Source: Ambrosia x helenae (taxonomy: Eukaryota > Streptophyta > Magnoliopsida > Asterales > Asteraceae). From it: a stretch of 64,000 nt of DNA. The stretch covers positions 101,270,687-101,334,686 of the forward strand of contig CM061226.1 of assembly GCA_030844895.1 (NCBI GenBank), in the 5' to 3' direction. This document shows, piece after piece, positions 33,816-45,427 of the stretch (position 1 is its first letter; each line of letters opens with the position of its first letter). The notes beneath the pieces were generated by a model. It did no database searches. It had not been told where the DNA came from and saw only the letters and a program-made list of their open reading frames with translations. Both the position numbers and the translations under genes were made by a program.

Positions 33816-36800
33816 TTAATTGGTTTTTGAGTTCTTCCAAATTTGTTCAAGTTCTCTTGCAAAGGCTTTCTGGCGGCCAACAACGATCGTGATATGATCT
33901 TTCTTCTCAACAATCCTAACATTTGCCCGAGGGACTTTGGTCTTGACATTATCACTACACTCCACTGGAATGAGCTCATCGTCTCGACCATGAAACACGT
34001 TCACGCTACAATTCAGACGGCTTTGAACCATGTCTAAGTACCCTTCAATTTTCGCAGCAGTCCCACAAATAACATTGTGAAGGGTGTGCCAAGCTGCATT
34101 ATGTGTGTGACAGCAGAAACCGTCAATCAAATATGTCCTCATCCTGTATAAAAATCATGAAAGACAAAAAAAAATTAGCTAAACAACTTAATTTGAAATA
34201 ATCATATATTTAAGATTTTGTATTAATAAAGAAACATAGCAAACAGGTTATGATACGTACAAGTTGTTAACAATATGCTAGATTACTTTTGTTTAACAAA
34301 TTAGATAATTGTATCTTTATTACTTATATCTGTGATTAAGTAATGGCGAGGAAACAATAACGCAATCTCTTTTATTTTGACGTATGATAAATATCACACG
34401 TTTAATATAATCTAATAAGTTTTCAGTCAAACGTTAATCCTTATATATATGTGTCTAATTTACTATTTATTAATTAAAGGTTGTTTCAATGTTAATAATA
34501 ATTCAAGAAAAGTAAAAGCTAGACTCTAGACTCTATTATGGATTTCTGACTCTCCTATGACTTCTTTCTCCGAGTCAAAGAGCTTGTATTTTAGCGGTAT
34601 CAATATGTATAGAAATATGAGTGTTTTCTTTTTAAGGTTAAGGGCTAGCGGTACTAACTACTAAGATGTATAAAAATGTGTCTCTTCCATTAAGGTTGAG
34701 GGTAGAAAGGTATAAATTTAGGGTGGAAGGGGTGGTTGGTGATCACACTATCACACCTGATAATATTGTGTCACATCATTTTCATCACACGCCATCACGT
34801 TCATCACTAACACCATGGAGTGGAATGATGGTATCACACTCTTTTTTTTTTTAATTAAATAAATACATTAATGTTAATAAAATAAATATTAATGGTGTAT
34901 ATCTATTAATAAAATAAATATTATTGGTGCACATAAAGTTGAAGAAAGGGAATTGAAAGAATAAAGAAAACAAGAACCAAGTGTGATGAGCATCACAATT
35001 TGTTTGTATCACGGGCATGATTGATTTGGCGGGGCGGTGTTCGTGATGGTCACAGTTATCATGGAGTGGCCATCACGAACCACCCCGTCCACCCTTAAAA
35101 AATGTTATTAGTGTTTACTATGCTAAGATCACCCACAGTGTGCTCAAAACTCACAAGTCCGGATCTAGTAATCATTTTCGGACGAAGATATCCTCTTTTC
35201 CCACATTTAGATGTTGTCCGTCTTTGAAATCTAAAAAGTTCAGAATTTCGGGCTTGATTTCGGACGCGATGATGGCCCCCTTCACTCCAACGGCTATATC
35301 TTCTTCTTCCCCAAATGGTTAGAGTTTTACGATGTTTAGATTTGATATCGATCTTTGGATCTATTAGATGTGGTTCTAATCATTGCGGCGGTGGCTCTTG
35401 ATCATGGGTTGAGCTTCCGAAATGTGTATTTTCAACACATATGTGGATGCTCTTTAATGATCTATTGATCAAAGATTGAGCTTCCAGTCATTCAGATATG
35501 TTATTAGTTTTCTTTGACGATATGTTGTTTGTTGATGATGACTTGATCCCGACTTATATTGGTGTTATTCAGATGTTTTTGGGTGTATCCTTGTTCTTTT
35601 TCTTGGTTCGAGGCTCTAGTGATATTTAATAAATCGATCTAGATTTGTGAGATGATTTTGAAAAGAACAGATGGTGTAGACCCGATCTGTATCTTGGCAA
35701 AGCAATCTGGATGGCAACTATCGTTTGCAACAATGAATGCAACCATGGCAGATTAGAAATCATAATCTGACCATAAGTATGAGCTTCTTGTTATTCAATT
35801 TACTTATTTGATATTTTTATCTTTTTTATAGATTTTATGTTTTGTTGAGATATATAAATTGTGGTAAAAGTGTGATGATTTGGAATTTGTATAGATTTAT
35901 ACAATATGAGAAAAATGAATGTTTTGAAAAGAACTTTGAAATTTGATATGATATTGAGGTAACTATTTATAAAATTCTAGATTTATAAAGTCAACTATTT
36001 ATATAATTCTAGATTTACACAATATGAGAAAAATGAATGAAAAGAACTTTGAAATTTGATATGATATTGAGGTAACTATTTATAAAGATTTTTATACATT
36101 GTGAATGGTTGGCTGGTGGCATTTACTCTTGTTAACTTTATAAAGTCAACTAAGTTGACTATAATAACAAGTCAAACAAAAAAAAATCCTATTCGGTCGT
36201 TCTTTTAATGGCATCCTACCCAATTGAATACGATATTTGATTTGATTATTTATATGAAAGCCACAAGCAGTTTTTTCCTACTTGTATATAAGGGGGGAAA
36301 ATACGAAAACCAATTTGTTTTTTTGTGCGTAATTTTTGACATATAATATAACCCTCTTCAACGTTTGAACATGTAACTGAATATTTTTAATGAAAAACCA
36401 CATTCCCTAGAATCTATCCCTAAATTCTTTCTTTATGAGAGTTCAGTCCGCATTATTGTAGTGATGATAAACACCTTAGTCCTTAAATTATAAGTTATAC
36501 CACCACTTTAAATAATTGTATTATTAATTATTTGAAGTCTAGCTTTTTTTTTTTTTTTTTTTTTTTTGAAGGTGTGTTCCAGCAGAGAATCCAAACGACG
36601 CACAACCCCTCAACCCTAGTTTGAATCCAGGCCAAACGCGGGTGTTGAATTTCTCACCCCTTAGTGCGAGTGGGGGGACTTGAACCTGAGACCAAGCCCG
36701 GACGGGAACCTCCCTAAGGAGTAAACCCTCCAACCTACAACTAATTATTAGAATTAATGTGAGGCTAACTCACTTGGTAGAGATTCTAGCTAGTTATTTA

Positions 36801-39232
36801 TTTTTTTTTTTTTAAAGGTGAACTTCATTAAAAAAACGCACAACCGGTCCTCAAAACAAGGACCGGAGGCAGAGATTCTAGCTAGTTAGAGGGAGGTCTT
36901 GAGCTCAATCCTAACCAAAGAGTATATTAGGATTAATTTGGTGTAGTTTAGAATTGTGTAAACTTTGCCATTTAGACAAGTAAATATTACACTGTTAAAG
37001 AATTAAAATAAAAATGTAAAAATATGAAATTGTCATATTTTTTTCTAACCTAATGGCCATAATGTTATGACTTTATCAGACGTTAAAAATATATTTTTAA
37101 AGATATATTTAATAGTCTCAGATTATTTTAAAAATATGATATAATATTAAAGTTTGTTTAGAATTTTGTAAGGCACGATTCAAAATTAATGCACATAGAA
37201 ATCTAATTTTTTCCTACAATTTCAAATTCGTTCTTATTGAATGATGAATTTTAAGCATAAGTTAGAATAATAGTGTGGAGCCAAAAAGAAAATTATTAAT
37301 AAATGCTTTTTAAAACATGTGTGGTTATAATTAAAAAAACGCAAAATAGTATGTGATGTAATATAATGTTGGGACAATTAAGGCAAAGATAGATGAAAGT
37401 CTATTGCATTAATAGCAAGTTTTATATCTTTTATTTAAAATTTAATTAACAAATTAAAGAGCACAATTAGTTTAAATTGGTGCATTAAAAGATGACGTTG
37501 ACTAGCGAGTAACGAATTGTAAAGAAAAAGTCAAGGCTTTGACCTGTTTCTGGTGATTAGTTTTGCAAGAAATTCCCAGGTACGGTGGTGCTTGCAGATC
37601 AGTAAACAAATTGTCCGGCTAACATGCTCATACCAGCAAGCCATCGACGCCCCAAACGCAATCAACGGCCACACCTGTCGTGGCGCCACCTTTCTCATCA
37701 TATACTGTGTCGCCTCCTCCCCTTTCGGCGTCGGGAAATATGGCTGATCATGCATACATTTCAAAACAAGATTACAACCTATTATGTATTTCAGGGGCGA
37801 AACCAAGGGGGTCAAGAGGCTGGCTTTAATGCTTTATATATAAAAAATAAAAAAAAAATTATTGAAAAAGTATGAGTTGGCATTGTTTGTATAAATAACT
37901 TAATAACGACTTTAAAATAAAAGATTCAGGTTTCGCCACTGAATTTAATTTCTATGGGTGTGAAAGAAAAGAAATGATTAATTACCGGTGCGAGTAAGGT
38001 GAGGGACTTCACTGACTTAGGATATTTAACCGCGAGTGCGAGTGCCAAAATGCAGCCTAGAGAATGAGCCACAATGTGAAACGTTTCGACCTTGTTGGGC
38101 TCAAGAACTGACCTTTCGATCATGTCCAAATGCTCTTTCATCGTGTAAAGCGATTCATTTGGTTTTGGGCTTTTCCCGAACCCTAAAAGATCGATTGCGA
38201 ATAATCTATACTTTGATTTAACCGATCTCGAGAAGTTCGGGAACAAAGTCTCCGTCCAAAATGCAGACGACGAAATAAACCCATGAATAAACAACACACT
38301 CTCACCAACATTATCTGCAATAAATAAAAAAACATCAAACTAATTCAAAACACCGAAAGATAAATATTAGATCATGATCATTTCAATTATAATATTTTCC
38401 TAACCACCCCATTTACGTAACAACAAAAATAATTAAGATCAAATCATGAGCAAGGGCGGATACAATGTACAACCAAGGGGGACATCTGTTACCCCTTGAT
38501 TATCCAAGCAACGTGGAAAAAAATTGTTATTTAAGGTATTTTTATAAAATGTTACCCCTAAAAAAAACTTTTGTGTTACCCCTTAAAATAAATTTTATAA
38601 AATGTTACCCCTTGTTTTATTTTTTAGATCTGCCACTGATCATGAGTACTACTGTACTAGTCTCAACTCATTTACAAACCTTTCCGCCCTTCCATACGAA
38701 CAAAGAGAGTATCTTTACAAGAATTCGACCACGCGTTACATGTGTCACAGTCACAATCGGACCACCTTGGGACCGAATGCGACTTGTGACCACCAATCTT
38801 TTCTTGGATCATTTTCACCGTGAACGGTGATCGACCCGAGGGTTTACCCACCGCAGGAACCACCACATTTCTTCGTTTCACGGTGGTTTTAGACATATCG
38901 ACCACCAAAGACGGCCGCGAATAAAGCGTGTCGGATATTTCTTCAAGCTGCAACTTGGTGGACGTAACACAAACGATCTTCTCAGCCTCCCCATTTTCGG
39001 ACACCAAAATGTTACCACCATTAATAACCGCATCTTTTGGTGACGAACAATAACATGGCTTCCATTCATTCTCTACAAAGAAATCAATAGTCTTGTACAC
39101 ATAACACAACAAGATATCAAGAACATCAAGTATAGAAAACACAACAAAACTCAATAAAACATTTATTAACTTCCCAATGAAGCCAACAAAAGATTTTGAT
39201 GTTTTCTTCATGGCACTCAAACTAAATATCAT
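33816..39232 (-). CDS. BDG: BODYGUARD-like alpha/beta hydrolase (4 exons, complete)
   Basis: Exons: 39232-38680, 38314-37986, 37743-37544 and 34143-33816. All three introns are GT-AG and the joined frame is open for 469 residues, about the usual length for BODYGUARD proteins. A hydrophobic N-terminal segment (residues about 14-50) precedes EWKPCYCSSP, EISDTLYSRPSL and PRWSDCDCDTCNAW, all family hallmarks. The hydrolase fold has the oxyanion region FIHGF (193-197), nucleophile Ser269 in AHSLG, acid Asp415 or Asp416 in GRDDELIP, and His444 in KDHITIVVG. Known: Arabidopsis BODYGUARD is an epidermal extracellular hydrolase-fold protein needed for normal cuticle and cutin. Intron 3 is 3.4 kb and filled with insertions. 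I chose the upstream ATG at 39232; the ATG at 39211 (MKKTSKSF) is an alternative. Confidence 0.95.
34721..35094. mobile_element. Tourist-like MITE in BODYGUARD intron 3
   Basis: 374 bp beginning GGGTGGAAGGGGTGGTT and ending AACCACCCCGTCCACCC, flanked by TTA at 34718-34720 and 35095-35097. The subterminal parts hold CATCACGAACA/TGATCACACT words in inverse arrangement. Non-coding. Confidence 0.87.
35098..36543. other. Intron 3 sequence without recognised elements
   Basis: Part of the large intron of the hydrolase gene. 35130-35330 is less AT-rich and has short open frames, but I identify no protein. A near-duplicate of about 60 bp (ATTTACACAATATGAGAAAAATGA-like phrases) occurs at about 35895-35960 and 36010-36075. 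Confidence 0.5.
36544..36741 (-). mobile_element. tRNA-derived SINE in intron 3
   Basis: A T-run at 36544-36567 is the poly-A tail of a minus-strand insertion. The minus strand carries box B-like GGTTCAAGTCCCCC and, upstream of it, GGTTGGAGGGTTTACTCC. The target duplication is unclear (TAATTATT occurs on both sides). Same general class as the element at 5896 but a different tail. Confidence 0.65.
36763..36960 (+). mobile_element. Plus-strand SINE-like sequence, split by a 74-bp retroposon
   Basis: CTAACTCACTTGGTAGAG (box A-like) and GGTCTTGAGCTCAATCC (box B-like) are separated by an insertion at 36797-36870. When the insert and one duplication are removed the spacing of the two boxes becomes SINE-like. 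No clear 3' tail or outer duplication was found, so the outer limits are approximate. Confidence 0.65.
36797..36870 (-). mobile_element. 74-bp retroposed 3' fragment inside the SINE
   Basis: Starts with a T-run (poly-A tail in reverse) and holds AATGAAGTTCACC on the minus strand, resembling a LINE 3' end. A perfect 18-bp duplication agagattctagctagtta flanks it at 36779-36796 and 36871-36888, proving a target-primed insertion. Confidence 0.9.
37792..37941. mobile_element. Small hAT-like MITE in intron 2
   Basis: 150 bp, CAGGGGCGAAACC to GGTTTCGCCACTG, nearly perfect 13-bp inverted ends. The 8-bp flanks (atgtattt, aatttaat) do not match. Same terminus type as 38451-38638 and 39715-39877. Confidence 0.72.
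38451..38638. mobile_element. Small hAT-like MITE in intron 1
   Basis: 188 bp, CAAGGGCGGATAC to GATCTGCCACTG, flanked by a perfect 8-bp duplication atcatgag (38443-38450 and 38639-38646). The interior repeats GTTACCCCTT/AAATGTTACCCC phrases. Confidence 0.88.
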
Positions 39233-39387
39233 TGAAAATATTGATAGTTAGAAGAATTGTAAAAGAAGTGAATGAAGAAGGCAATGGTTAGAAACTAAGT
39301 GAACATATTGTGAAATGTGGATGCAATACAAGAGGATTGAGGCTAGGAGTGAAAATGTGTAGTGGAGGTTGGGTTATTAATTATACA

Positions 39388-39395
39388 TTTATACA
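39388..39395 (-). promoter_or_regulatory. Candidate TATA box of the BODYGUARD-like gene
   Basis: On the minus strand TGTATAAAT lies about 156 bp upstream of the chosen ATG, followed by a pyrimidine-rich leader without an in-frame ATG that I noticed. Position is plausible for a plant promoter; not confirmed. Confidence 0.4.
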
Positions 39396-39675
39396 AATAT
39401 ATGTAATAATATTATTATGTGATCTTAGGCATATGTTATGTGTATATATAATATATGAGTATAAGTGTTTAAGCCAGGTGGCTAGAGAAAAGCGTGTGAA
39501 TATGTGATAAATGGGAGAAATAATAATAATAGTAATTTGGAAGAAAAAAAAGAGAGAAAATTAGGAAATGTTGGTAGTGGTTGAACCGCCGGGTGACTGA
39601 CTTATTGTTCGAGAAACAAAATTCCTCTCTGTATTAACAAACCGGTGAGGAGTATTATTGATTGAATGGGTCAAC

Positions 39676-40044
39676 CTTTTTTTTTCTTTGAACGGCAAGT
39701 GGTGCAGCCGATGGCAGCGACGAATTTAGAAATTAATTTCAGTAGTAACGCTTTTCATTTTTTTTCATTTTAATAGTAACGTTTTCCAAATATCATAAAA
39801 AAACAAATTTTCCACTATGCGTGCGAAGTTGAGTAGCAACGGACGCAACACCCAGCTTCAAGCTAGGTCCGCCCCTGGCCGATGGAGCTCCACCTAACAT
39901 CCTGGTCAGCTTGTACTGATTACTCATCCCATCTAGATTGGGGATCTTCCCAGGTTGAACCCCCACATGTGGTAAATATGGCTCCGATCGGAATCGAACC
40001 CTCAACCTCCTCCATATGGCCTCCGCTCTAGCTCATCATCTTTC
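39676..40044 (-). mobile_element. tRNA-derived SINE upstream of the BODYGUARD-like gene
   Basis: An 11-bp duplication aatgggtcaac flanks it (39665-39675 and 40045-40055). The minus strand has box B-like GGTTCGATTCCGATCGG and an upstream GAGCTAGAGCGGAGGCC segment, and ends TTGCCGTTCAAAG plus an A-run. The tail matches the SINE at 5896. It contains a nested hAT MITE (39715-39877); without it and one duplication the SINE is about 198 bp. It begins about 440 bp upstream of the hydrolase start codon. Confidence 0.85.
39715..39877. mobile_element. Small hAT-like MITE nested in the SINE
   Basis: 163 bp, CAGCGACGAATTTAG to CTAGGTCCGCCCCTG, flanked by a perfect 8-bp duplication gccgatgg (39707-39714 and 39878-39885). 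Third member of the CARNGGCGRA terminus group around the hydrolase gene. Confidence 0.9.
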
Positions 40045-40353
40045 AATGGGTCAACGATTTAATGTTAAAACATAAAGAGGGTATGATTTTTGGCAAAATC
40101 GGACGTTTGAACAAACCATTTTTATATTTGACTAAGAGTCTTATATAAATTTAGTAACAATAAATAATGATATGTTTCCACTTTTTTATATAATACGCCA
40201 CATCGTCACAAGAATTATGTACTGTAGAGATACCGTTGATAAAATAGTTATATAACATTTTAAATAGATTACAAGACGGAAATGAAATGATTAAATTGTT
40301 GGTTATAACGATGGATTCGTGTTTACTAGGAGTCTTTTGAAATAGATTGTGAG

Positions 40354-40804
40354 TAGGGCTGGCATAACAGGTTACCTGAACCTGTTAAGACACGAACCTG
40401 TTAAGACACGAACACGAAATATGTAAACACGAACACGACACGAAATCTAATCGTGTCATTTTTTTCAAACACGAACACGAACCTGTGTATAACATGTTAA
40501 CACGATAAGACACGACAAGACACGATAAGGAACACCTAGTAAAATAAGTTAACACGATAAGACACGACAAGACACGATAAGACATGATAAGAAACACGAT
40601 AAGACACGATAAGACCTGTTAAGACACATACACGATAAGACACGAACACGAAACATGTAAACACGAACACGACACGAAAATAAACAGGTCTTAACGTGTC
40701 GACCTGTTATAGACACGAAACCTGTTAAGGTCAAACACGAAATCTGTTAAAATCGTGTAGGTTCGTGTCAGGTTATCGTGTTCGTGTCTAAATTGCCAGC
40801 CCTA
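40354..40804. mobile_element. hAT-like MITE built of ACACGA repeats
   Basis: 451 bp, TAGGGCTGGCA to TTGCCAGCCCTA, flanked by the 8-bp duplication attgtgag (40346-40353 and 40805-40812). The interior is dominated by GATAAGACACGA and ACACGAACACGA units in both orientations. Non-coding. Confidence 0.92.
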
Positions 40805-40812
40805 ATTGTGAG

Positions 40813-41397
40813 TCTCTCCATAGTCCATAGAGAATGTCTTTGTTTCCTGAAGTACAACATCTGAAATGAAACAGTACAAATTGTTGAAGAAGACTAGAGT
40901 GTCCGTTATTATACCTAAAACTAGCATCAAGAACATAACGCTATATGGTGTGGTTTATACTTCCCTCAACTCCCCCAGATTCTACATCAGCGCGTCACGT
41001 CATTTCCCTCTTCTTCTCCCCAAACTAAATAAATGGTGTTCCCCTTCTTCCCCCTTCCTTTTTTATTATTAAAAGTTTGATTAAAAAATAAAAAAAAAAT
41101 TGGCCAATTAAAGCTTTCGGCACAAACGGTGCCTTTTCACCTATCTCACCGATATTAAGTCGGGAGGGGTGGTGTTCCCCAACCCACCGACGTCCACATC
41201 ACCTCCCCAAGATGTTTCACCAAGGCCACACCTAATGGTCTAACTACATAACTTTGATCATAGGAAAGTGTGTGTGTTTTTCTATGAGTTTGTAAGAATG
41301 CTAAATAGTATCAAATGACTCTTTTAAGGTAGAATAGCACATTAACTTTATACTTACACAGTGGCAAAGCTTGGAGATCGAATTGACGGGGTCAGAC
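40813..41397. other. Spacer between transposons
   Basis: No supportable gene. The last part (about 41360-41397, GGCAAAGCTTGGAGATCG) resembles the sequence just right of the next element (about 46350-46395). Confidence 0.5.
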
Positions 41398-41568
41398 TGA
41401 TGTGTTGGTGAAAACACCCTGTTAATATATTAGTTTTGTATATATTTTAATATTTTATTGTGTGTTTTTAGTTGGTCTTAATTATTTATTAGTGTACATG
41501 TGTTTTGTAGGTGTTTATGGACGTTGGGGCGTAGACGAGAAATTTTGGTCGAGCGAAGAACACCCGAG

Positions 41569-41640
<72 letters not shown>

Positions 41641-42483
41641 GTGAAAAAGAAAAGAAAAATAAAACAAACGTGGCAGCATAGGCCTAAGGCCCAATTGGAG
41701 AAGCAATGTATTATTAAGAAGGGATTAGATTTATCATAACTTGGAAACGACAATTATATTTTAGGAGGGCTGTTGGTGGACAAGAAAGGAGGCGCAGCCT
41801 TCTTGGCTGTGGAGGAGTGATCGCACGAAGCAAGAAAAGAGAGGAAGAGGTGGCAATGGGCAAGATGCAAGGCTAAATTTTTGTAACTTCCTCTAGACGA
41901 ACGGTTCGATTAGGTTTCATACTTTTTATGTTTATTTAAGTATTGGATTTGGTTTTTGCTTGTGATGACAAACATCTTAAACATTATTGATGCATTAGTT
42001 AAGCAAACAATTGATTTGCGTTTTGAGTCCTTTCTTTACAACTTGTTCGGTTGATGACAAAACTTAGTAGCGGGTTGGGTGACATAAAGAGGGTTGACTT
42101 GATGCTTACAATTGGGTAGTTAATAGGGTTTGATGACAAGAACTTGTGCTACCAGTTAATTAACTAATTTCCAGAACTATGTCTATGTAGTTCCCAATCT
42201 ATAAACTGAAAACTGTGTGAAACCTAGAATCTGAAGTTTAGAGGGAGTTACTTCTTTACTATTATTATTTTCTTTTCAAATCAATTTAATTCAACTCTTC
42301 AAACACAACAACATTCTACTTTATAAAATATTATTTTTAATTAATTAGTTTAATTAATAAAATTGCTATTAACACTAACCACATACTCCTCGTGGTTCGA
42401 CAACCCTACTCCCTATACTGCCGTCCTTGTAGCTAAGGAGTTGTTTTTAAAATAGTTTTTGATTAGCACTCGACACGCGATCA
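41398..42483 (+). repeat. 5' LTR of the zinc-knuckle element
   Basis: 1086 bp. Contains an AAT microsatellite at 41571-41638 (68 bp), which gives poly-Ile frames that are artefacts. It ends with GATTAGCACTCGACACGCGA then TCA. Confidence 0.95.
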
Positions 42484-42486
42484 AAA

Positions 42487-42504
42487 TGGCGCCGTTGCCG
42501 GGGA
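42487..42504 (+). promoter_or_regulatory. Primer binding site, tRNA-Asp type
   Basis: TGGCGCCGTTGCCGGGGA, 3 bp beyond the 5' LTR; same class as the Athila element's site at 15536. Confidence 0.93.
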
Positions 42505-42660
42505 GTGCGTGCGCTTAGTGTTTTTAGCTTTAGTTGTTTTTACTTTTAGAAAAAAAAGTTCTTTAAAAAAAAGTGTATATAAAAGTGTTATTTAATTTTA
42601 TTAGATTTCACTTTGGGTGTTCTAGTTTTGCAGGTTTTTCCTTTACAGGTGTAGAACACT

Positions 42661-43557
42661 ATGGATTGGGTTGATGAAGACAATGAACCATGCTATAGTT
42701 GTGGAAGTTTCGCTCACTGGACTGAAGATTGTAAAGATTGTCCAAAACCCTTACCACCGGTAGATCCACATTGTTTCTGTTGCGGACAAATACATACAGA
42801 TGAAGATTGCCCAACATTTTGGAATGATCCAGAATATTGGGATGAAATGTGGAAATCAGGATACCGGGCAAGTCCATGTCGAGAAGACTATTATAGTCAC
42901 TATGACTATAAACCCGAAGAGGCACCATTTTCAGGTTACTATCAGGATCAATATCAAATTCCTCCCGATGAAGACGAATGTGTAAAGATGACATATCAAA
43001 GTGAGGAGGAAAATAACTTTGCTCAAGCAGAAATGATGTTATCCAAGCTTGAGGAATTTTTATCAACACCCAACCTCTCAATTCAACAAAGAATTGAGTA
43101 CTTAAGTTTGAAATGCGAGGTGTTATCGGCAAGGATAGATATAGCAGAGACTATATCTCCCTTACCTGATGATATCAGAAACTATTCTCAAGTTAGGGAT
43201 GAGGTTGTGGAGACTAATACCACACCAAATCCTTCACTTGTTGAAGAGTTACAAGTAGAAAACGTTGTTGTTGTTGTTGTTATTGATGCAGGTGTCACAA
43301 GTCTTTCTCAAGATTCTCACAACTCTCATCCCGCACTGATTACCCTCATAAACAAGGTTCAGGATGAAGATTCAAAGGCAAATATTAGGAATGTGAGATT
43401 ACAAGACATCGGGCAAAGGCTAGTGAGATGGTTCTTCTACAGCGACAAAAAGCGCCCAATTCACATGTCAATCTTTAAACATCTGTTTATTTGGCATGTA
43501 AACTACCGTGCATACTTTGGAAATTCGGTAGGTAAATGTTCTTTGAGACCACCATGA
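42661..43557 (+). CDS. Zinc-knuckle-like protein of a non-autonomous LTR element
   Basis: 298 residues, the first ATG after the leader. Residues 11-24 (CYSCGSFAHWTEDC) form a classic CX2CX4HX4C knuckle; residues 38-50 (CFCCGQIHTDEDC) form a CX2CX3HX4C variant. The middle is acidic and Tyr-rich (about 56-110), followed by a Leu/Glu-rich stretch at about 120-165 with coiled-coil character, then a basic aromatic C-terminus. There is no capsid-type Retrotrans_gag core, protease or RT, and no resemblance that I can see to the Athila gag at 15734. The knuckles suggest RNA or single-stranded DNA binding; a role in packaging the element's own RNA is inference. The intact frame in a low-divergence element argues that the protein matters. 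Confidence 0.8.
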   Translation: MDWVDEDNEPCYSCGSFAHWTEDCKDCPKPLPPVDPHCFCCGQIHTDEDCPTFWNDPEYWDEMWKSGYRASPCREDYYSHYDYKPEEAPFSGYYQDQYQIPPDEDECVKMTYQSEEENNFAQAEMMLSKLEEFLSTPNLSIQQRIEYLSLKCEVLSARIDIAETISPLPDDIRNYSQVRDEVVETNTTPNPSLVEELQVENVVVVVVIDAGVTSLSQDSHNSHPALITLINKVQDEDSKANIRNVRLQDIGQRLVRWFFYSDKKRPIHMSIFKHLFIWHVNYRAYFGNSVGKCSLRPP

Positions 43558-45241
43558 ATGAACATCAGGTATGATTTTTGTATATTTTGTATATTTATTT
43601 GTTTTATTAATATTTATTTTTTTATTTTCGAGTGTGTTCAAGTCAGTTTTATTTTTGTTGGAGTCATGGGATTGCTTGTTATGATTTGAACTGCAAGAAT
43701 AGATTGCCCTGCCCGTACTCAATCTCCATTCGGCAGGGAAGATTTGGAAATCACTAATGTTTGCAAGTATCCCGGTTTGTTTGTTTTGTTTTGTTTTTCT
43801 TGTTTCTTTGTTCAGGTTTGTTTATCGGCCGCGAATGAAATGCTATACGGTTGGATTGGAAGGAATTGAACGGACTCATACGCGCACTGCCTATATCCAG
43901 GGGAGTCTGTTCCTTTTACTGTTGTATTTTATTTTTATTTCTGCTTTATTTTATTCCCTATCTTACATTGAGGACAATGTGTCGTTCAAGTGTGGGGGTG
44001 GGGAAACTTCGTTTTTTATTTATTCTTGAGTCTTAAAAAAATTCAAAAAAAAAAATCGAGAAAATGTCTTGAAAATTGTTCTTAAAAAAACATTTTAATC
44101 AGACATAAAGCAGCTATTTCGGTACCTACCAGTTGTTTCTTGATTTTTTGGCAGTAGATCCTTAGTCATGGTCTAATTTGTGGAAAAGTAGTATGAATCG
44201 TTTTCAGCACGTGTTTTTAAGAAAAATGTTTAGAATTGCCTGACTAGGTTTAGCAAGCTATTGGTAATAAATGCATGCGCACATCGGCAACCCATTTACC
44301 CACTTTGGTGAGATCTTGAGCCTACTAGATGATAGATTAATTTATATACATTTTCGTTTGTTGAGAGTAGGCCAAATGTTTCTCTGTTGCAGAACTTGTG
44401 TGATTTGATACATGCTGAGGTTGTAGACTAGATATGCACGTACATGATAAAGGCAATCTAGGATTTCCTTTTTTCTTTTGATACCCACTTATTTGTTATG
44501 TGTTTACCCGTTTAACCAAAATATTACCATTAGTAGCCAACTTTGAGCCTTATACCCTTTCGTTTGCTAAACCACATAATCACCCAAATAAACCAGTACA
44601 TTTACCAAGTGTTGATGACATGCAAAGTGTTAAGTGATTGTATTTATGTTAGAAAAAATATCTATGTGAAAAAAAAAAGAAAAAAAAAAGAAAGAAAATG
44701 CAATGAAAAAAAAAAGTTGTTTGTGTTATAGGTTGAATATGACTGAAGTTGTGATTATTAATAGTATAGTGAATAAGGATTGTCAATCATGTTGGTTTCA
44801 CCATTTTATTTTAGCCACTTTTTAGCCAAATATTTCCTATCTTTACCCGAAGCCCAAAACCTGTAAGTCCTTTAGATATGTGCATTGTCTACAGTTAAGG
44901 TGTGATTGTTATACAAGCCTATGATAACATAGTTGCATACTTGGTTTTGAGTGAATAATACTAGCGCATTACATGCTAGTCCAGATATAAACCGAGTGGA
45001 GTGAAAAATTGTGAGGGGTGTGTTGCATGAAAATAAAAACCGGAAGCATGTTAGGTTTAGTCGGGTTAATTCTGTTTTTAAATGGAAATCAATTTGACTG
45101 CTGAATTAACACATCTAATGCTGATCTCTAAATGGGGTATGACTTTGGACCTTAGCTAAGGTATGATGGAGCGACTGGGGTGCTAGTCTGTGATAATGTC
45201 TTGAGCAGAGTAAATATGATTTTTTCGAGACGAAAAAAAAG
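43558..45241 (+). other. Non-coding internal tract of the zinc-knuckle element
   Basis: No ORF is credible. ACATTGAGGACAATGTG then TTCAAGTGTGGGGGTGGGG at about 43965-44001 duplicates the character of the terminal polypurine tract and matches the motif at 23121-23156 in the Athila element. Runs of A occur near 44036-44056 and 44668-44716. Confidence 0.7.
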
Positions 45242-45256
45242 ATAAGTGTGGGGGTG
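45242..45256 (+). promoter_or_regulatory. Polypurine tract
   Basis: ATAAGTGTGGGGGTG directly abuts the 3' LTR start TGATG, where plus-strand DNA synthesis is primed. Confidence 0.85.
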
Positions 45257-45427
45257 TGATGTGTTGGTGAAAACACCCTGTTAATATATTAGTTTTGTAT
45301 ATATTTTAATATTTTATTGTGTGTTTTTAGTTGGTCTTAATTATTTATTAGTGTACATGTGTTTTGTAGGTGTTTATGGACGTTGGGGCGTAGACGAGAA
45401 ATTTTGGTCGAGCGAAGAACACCCGAG

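Noticed and set aside
37531..37875. Plus-strand ORFs opposite BODYGUARD exon 3
   Set aside because: Antisense shadows; the minus strand carries conserved residues and in-frame splice sites.
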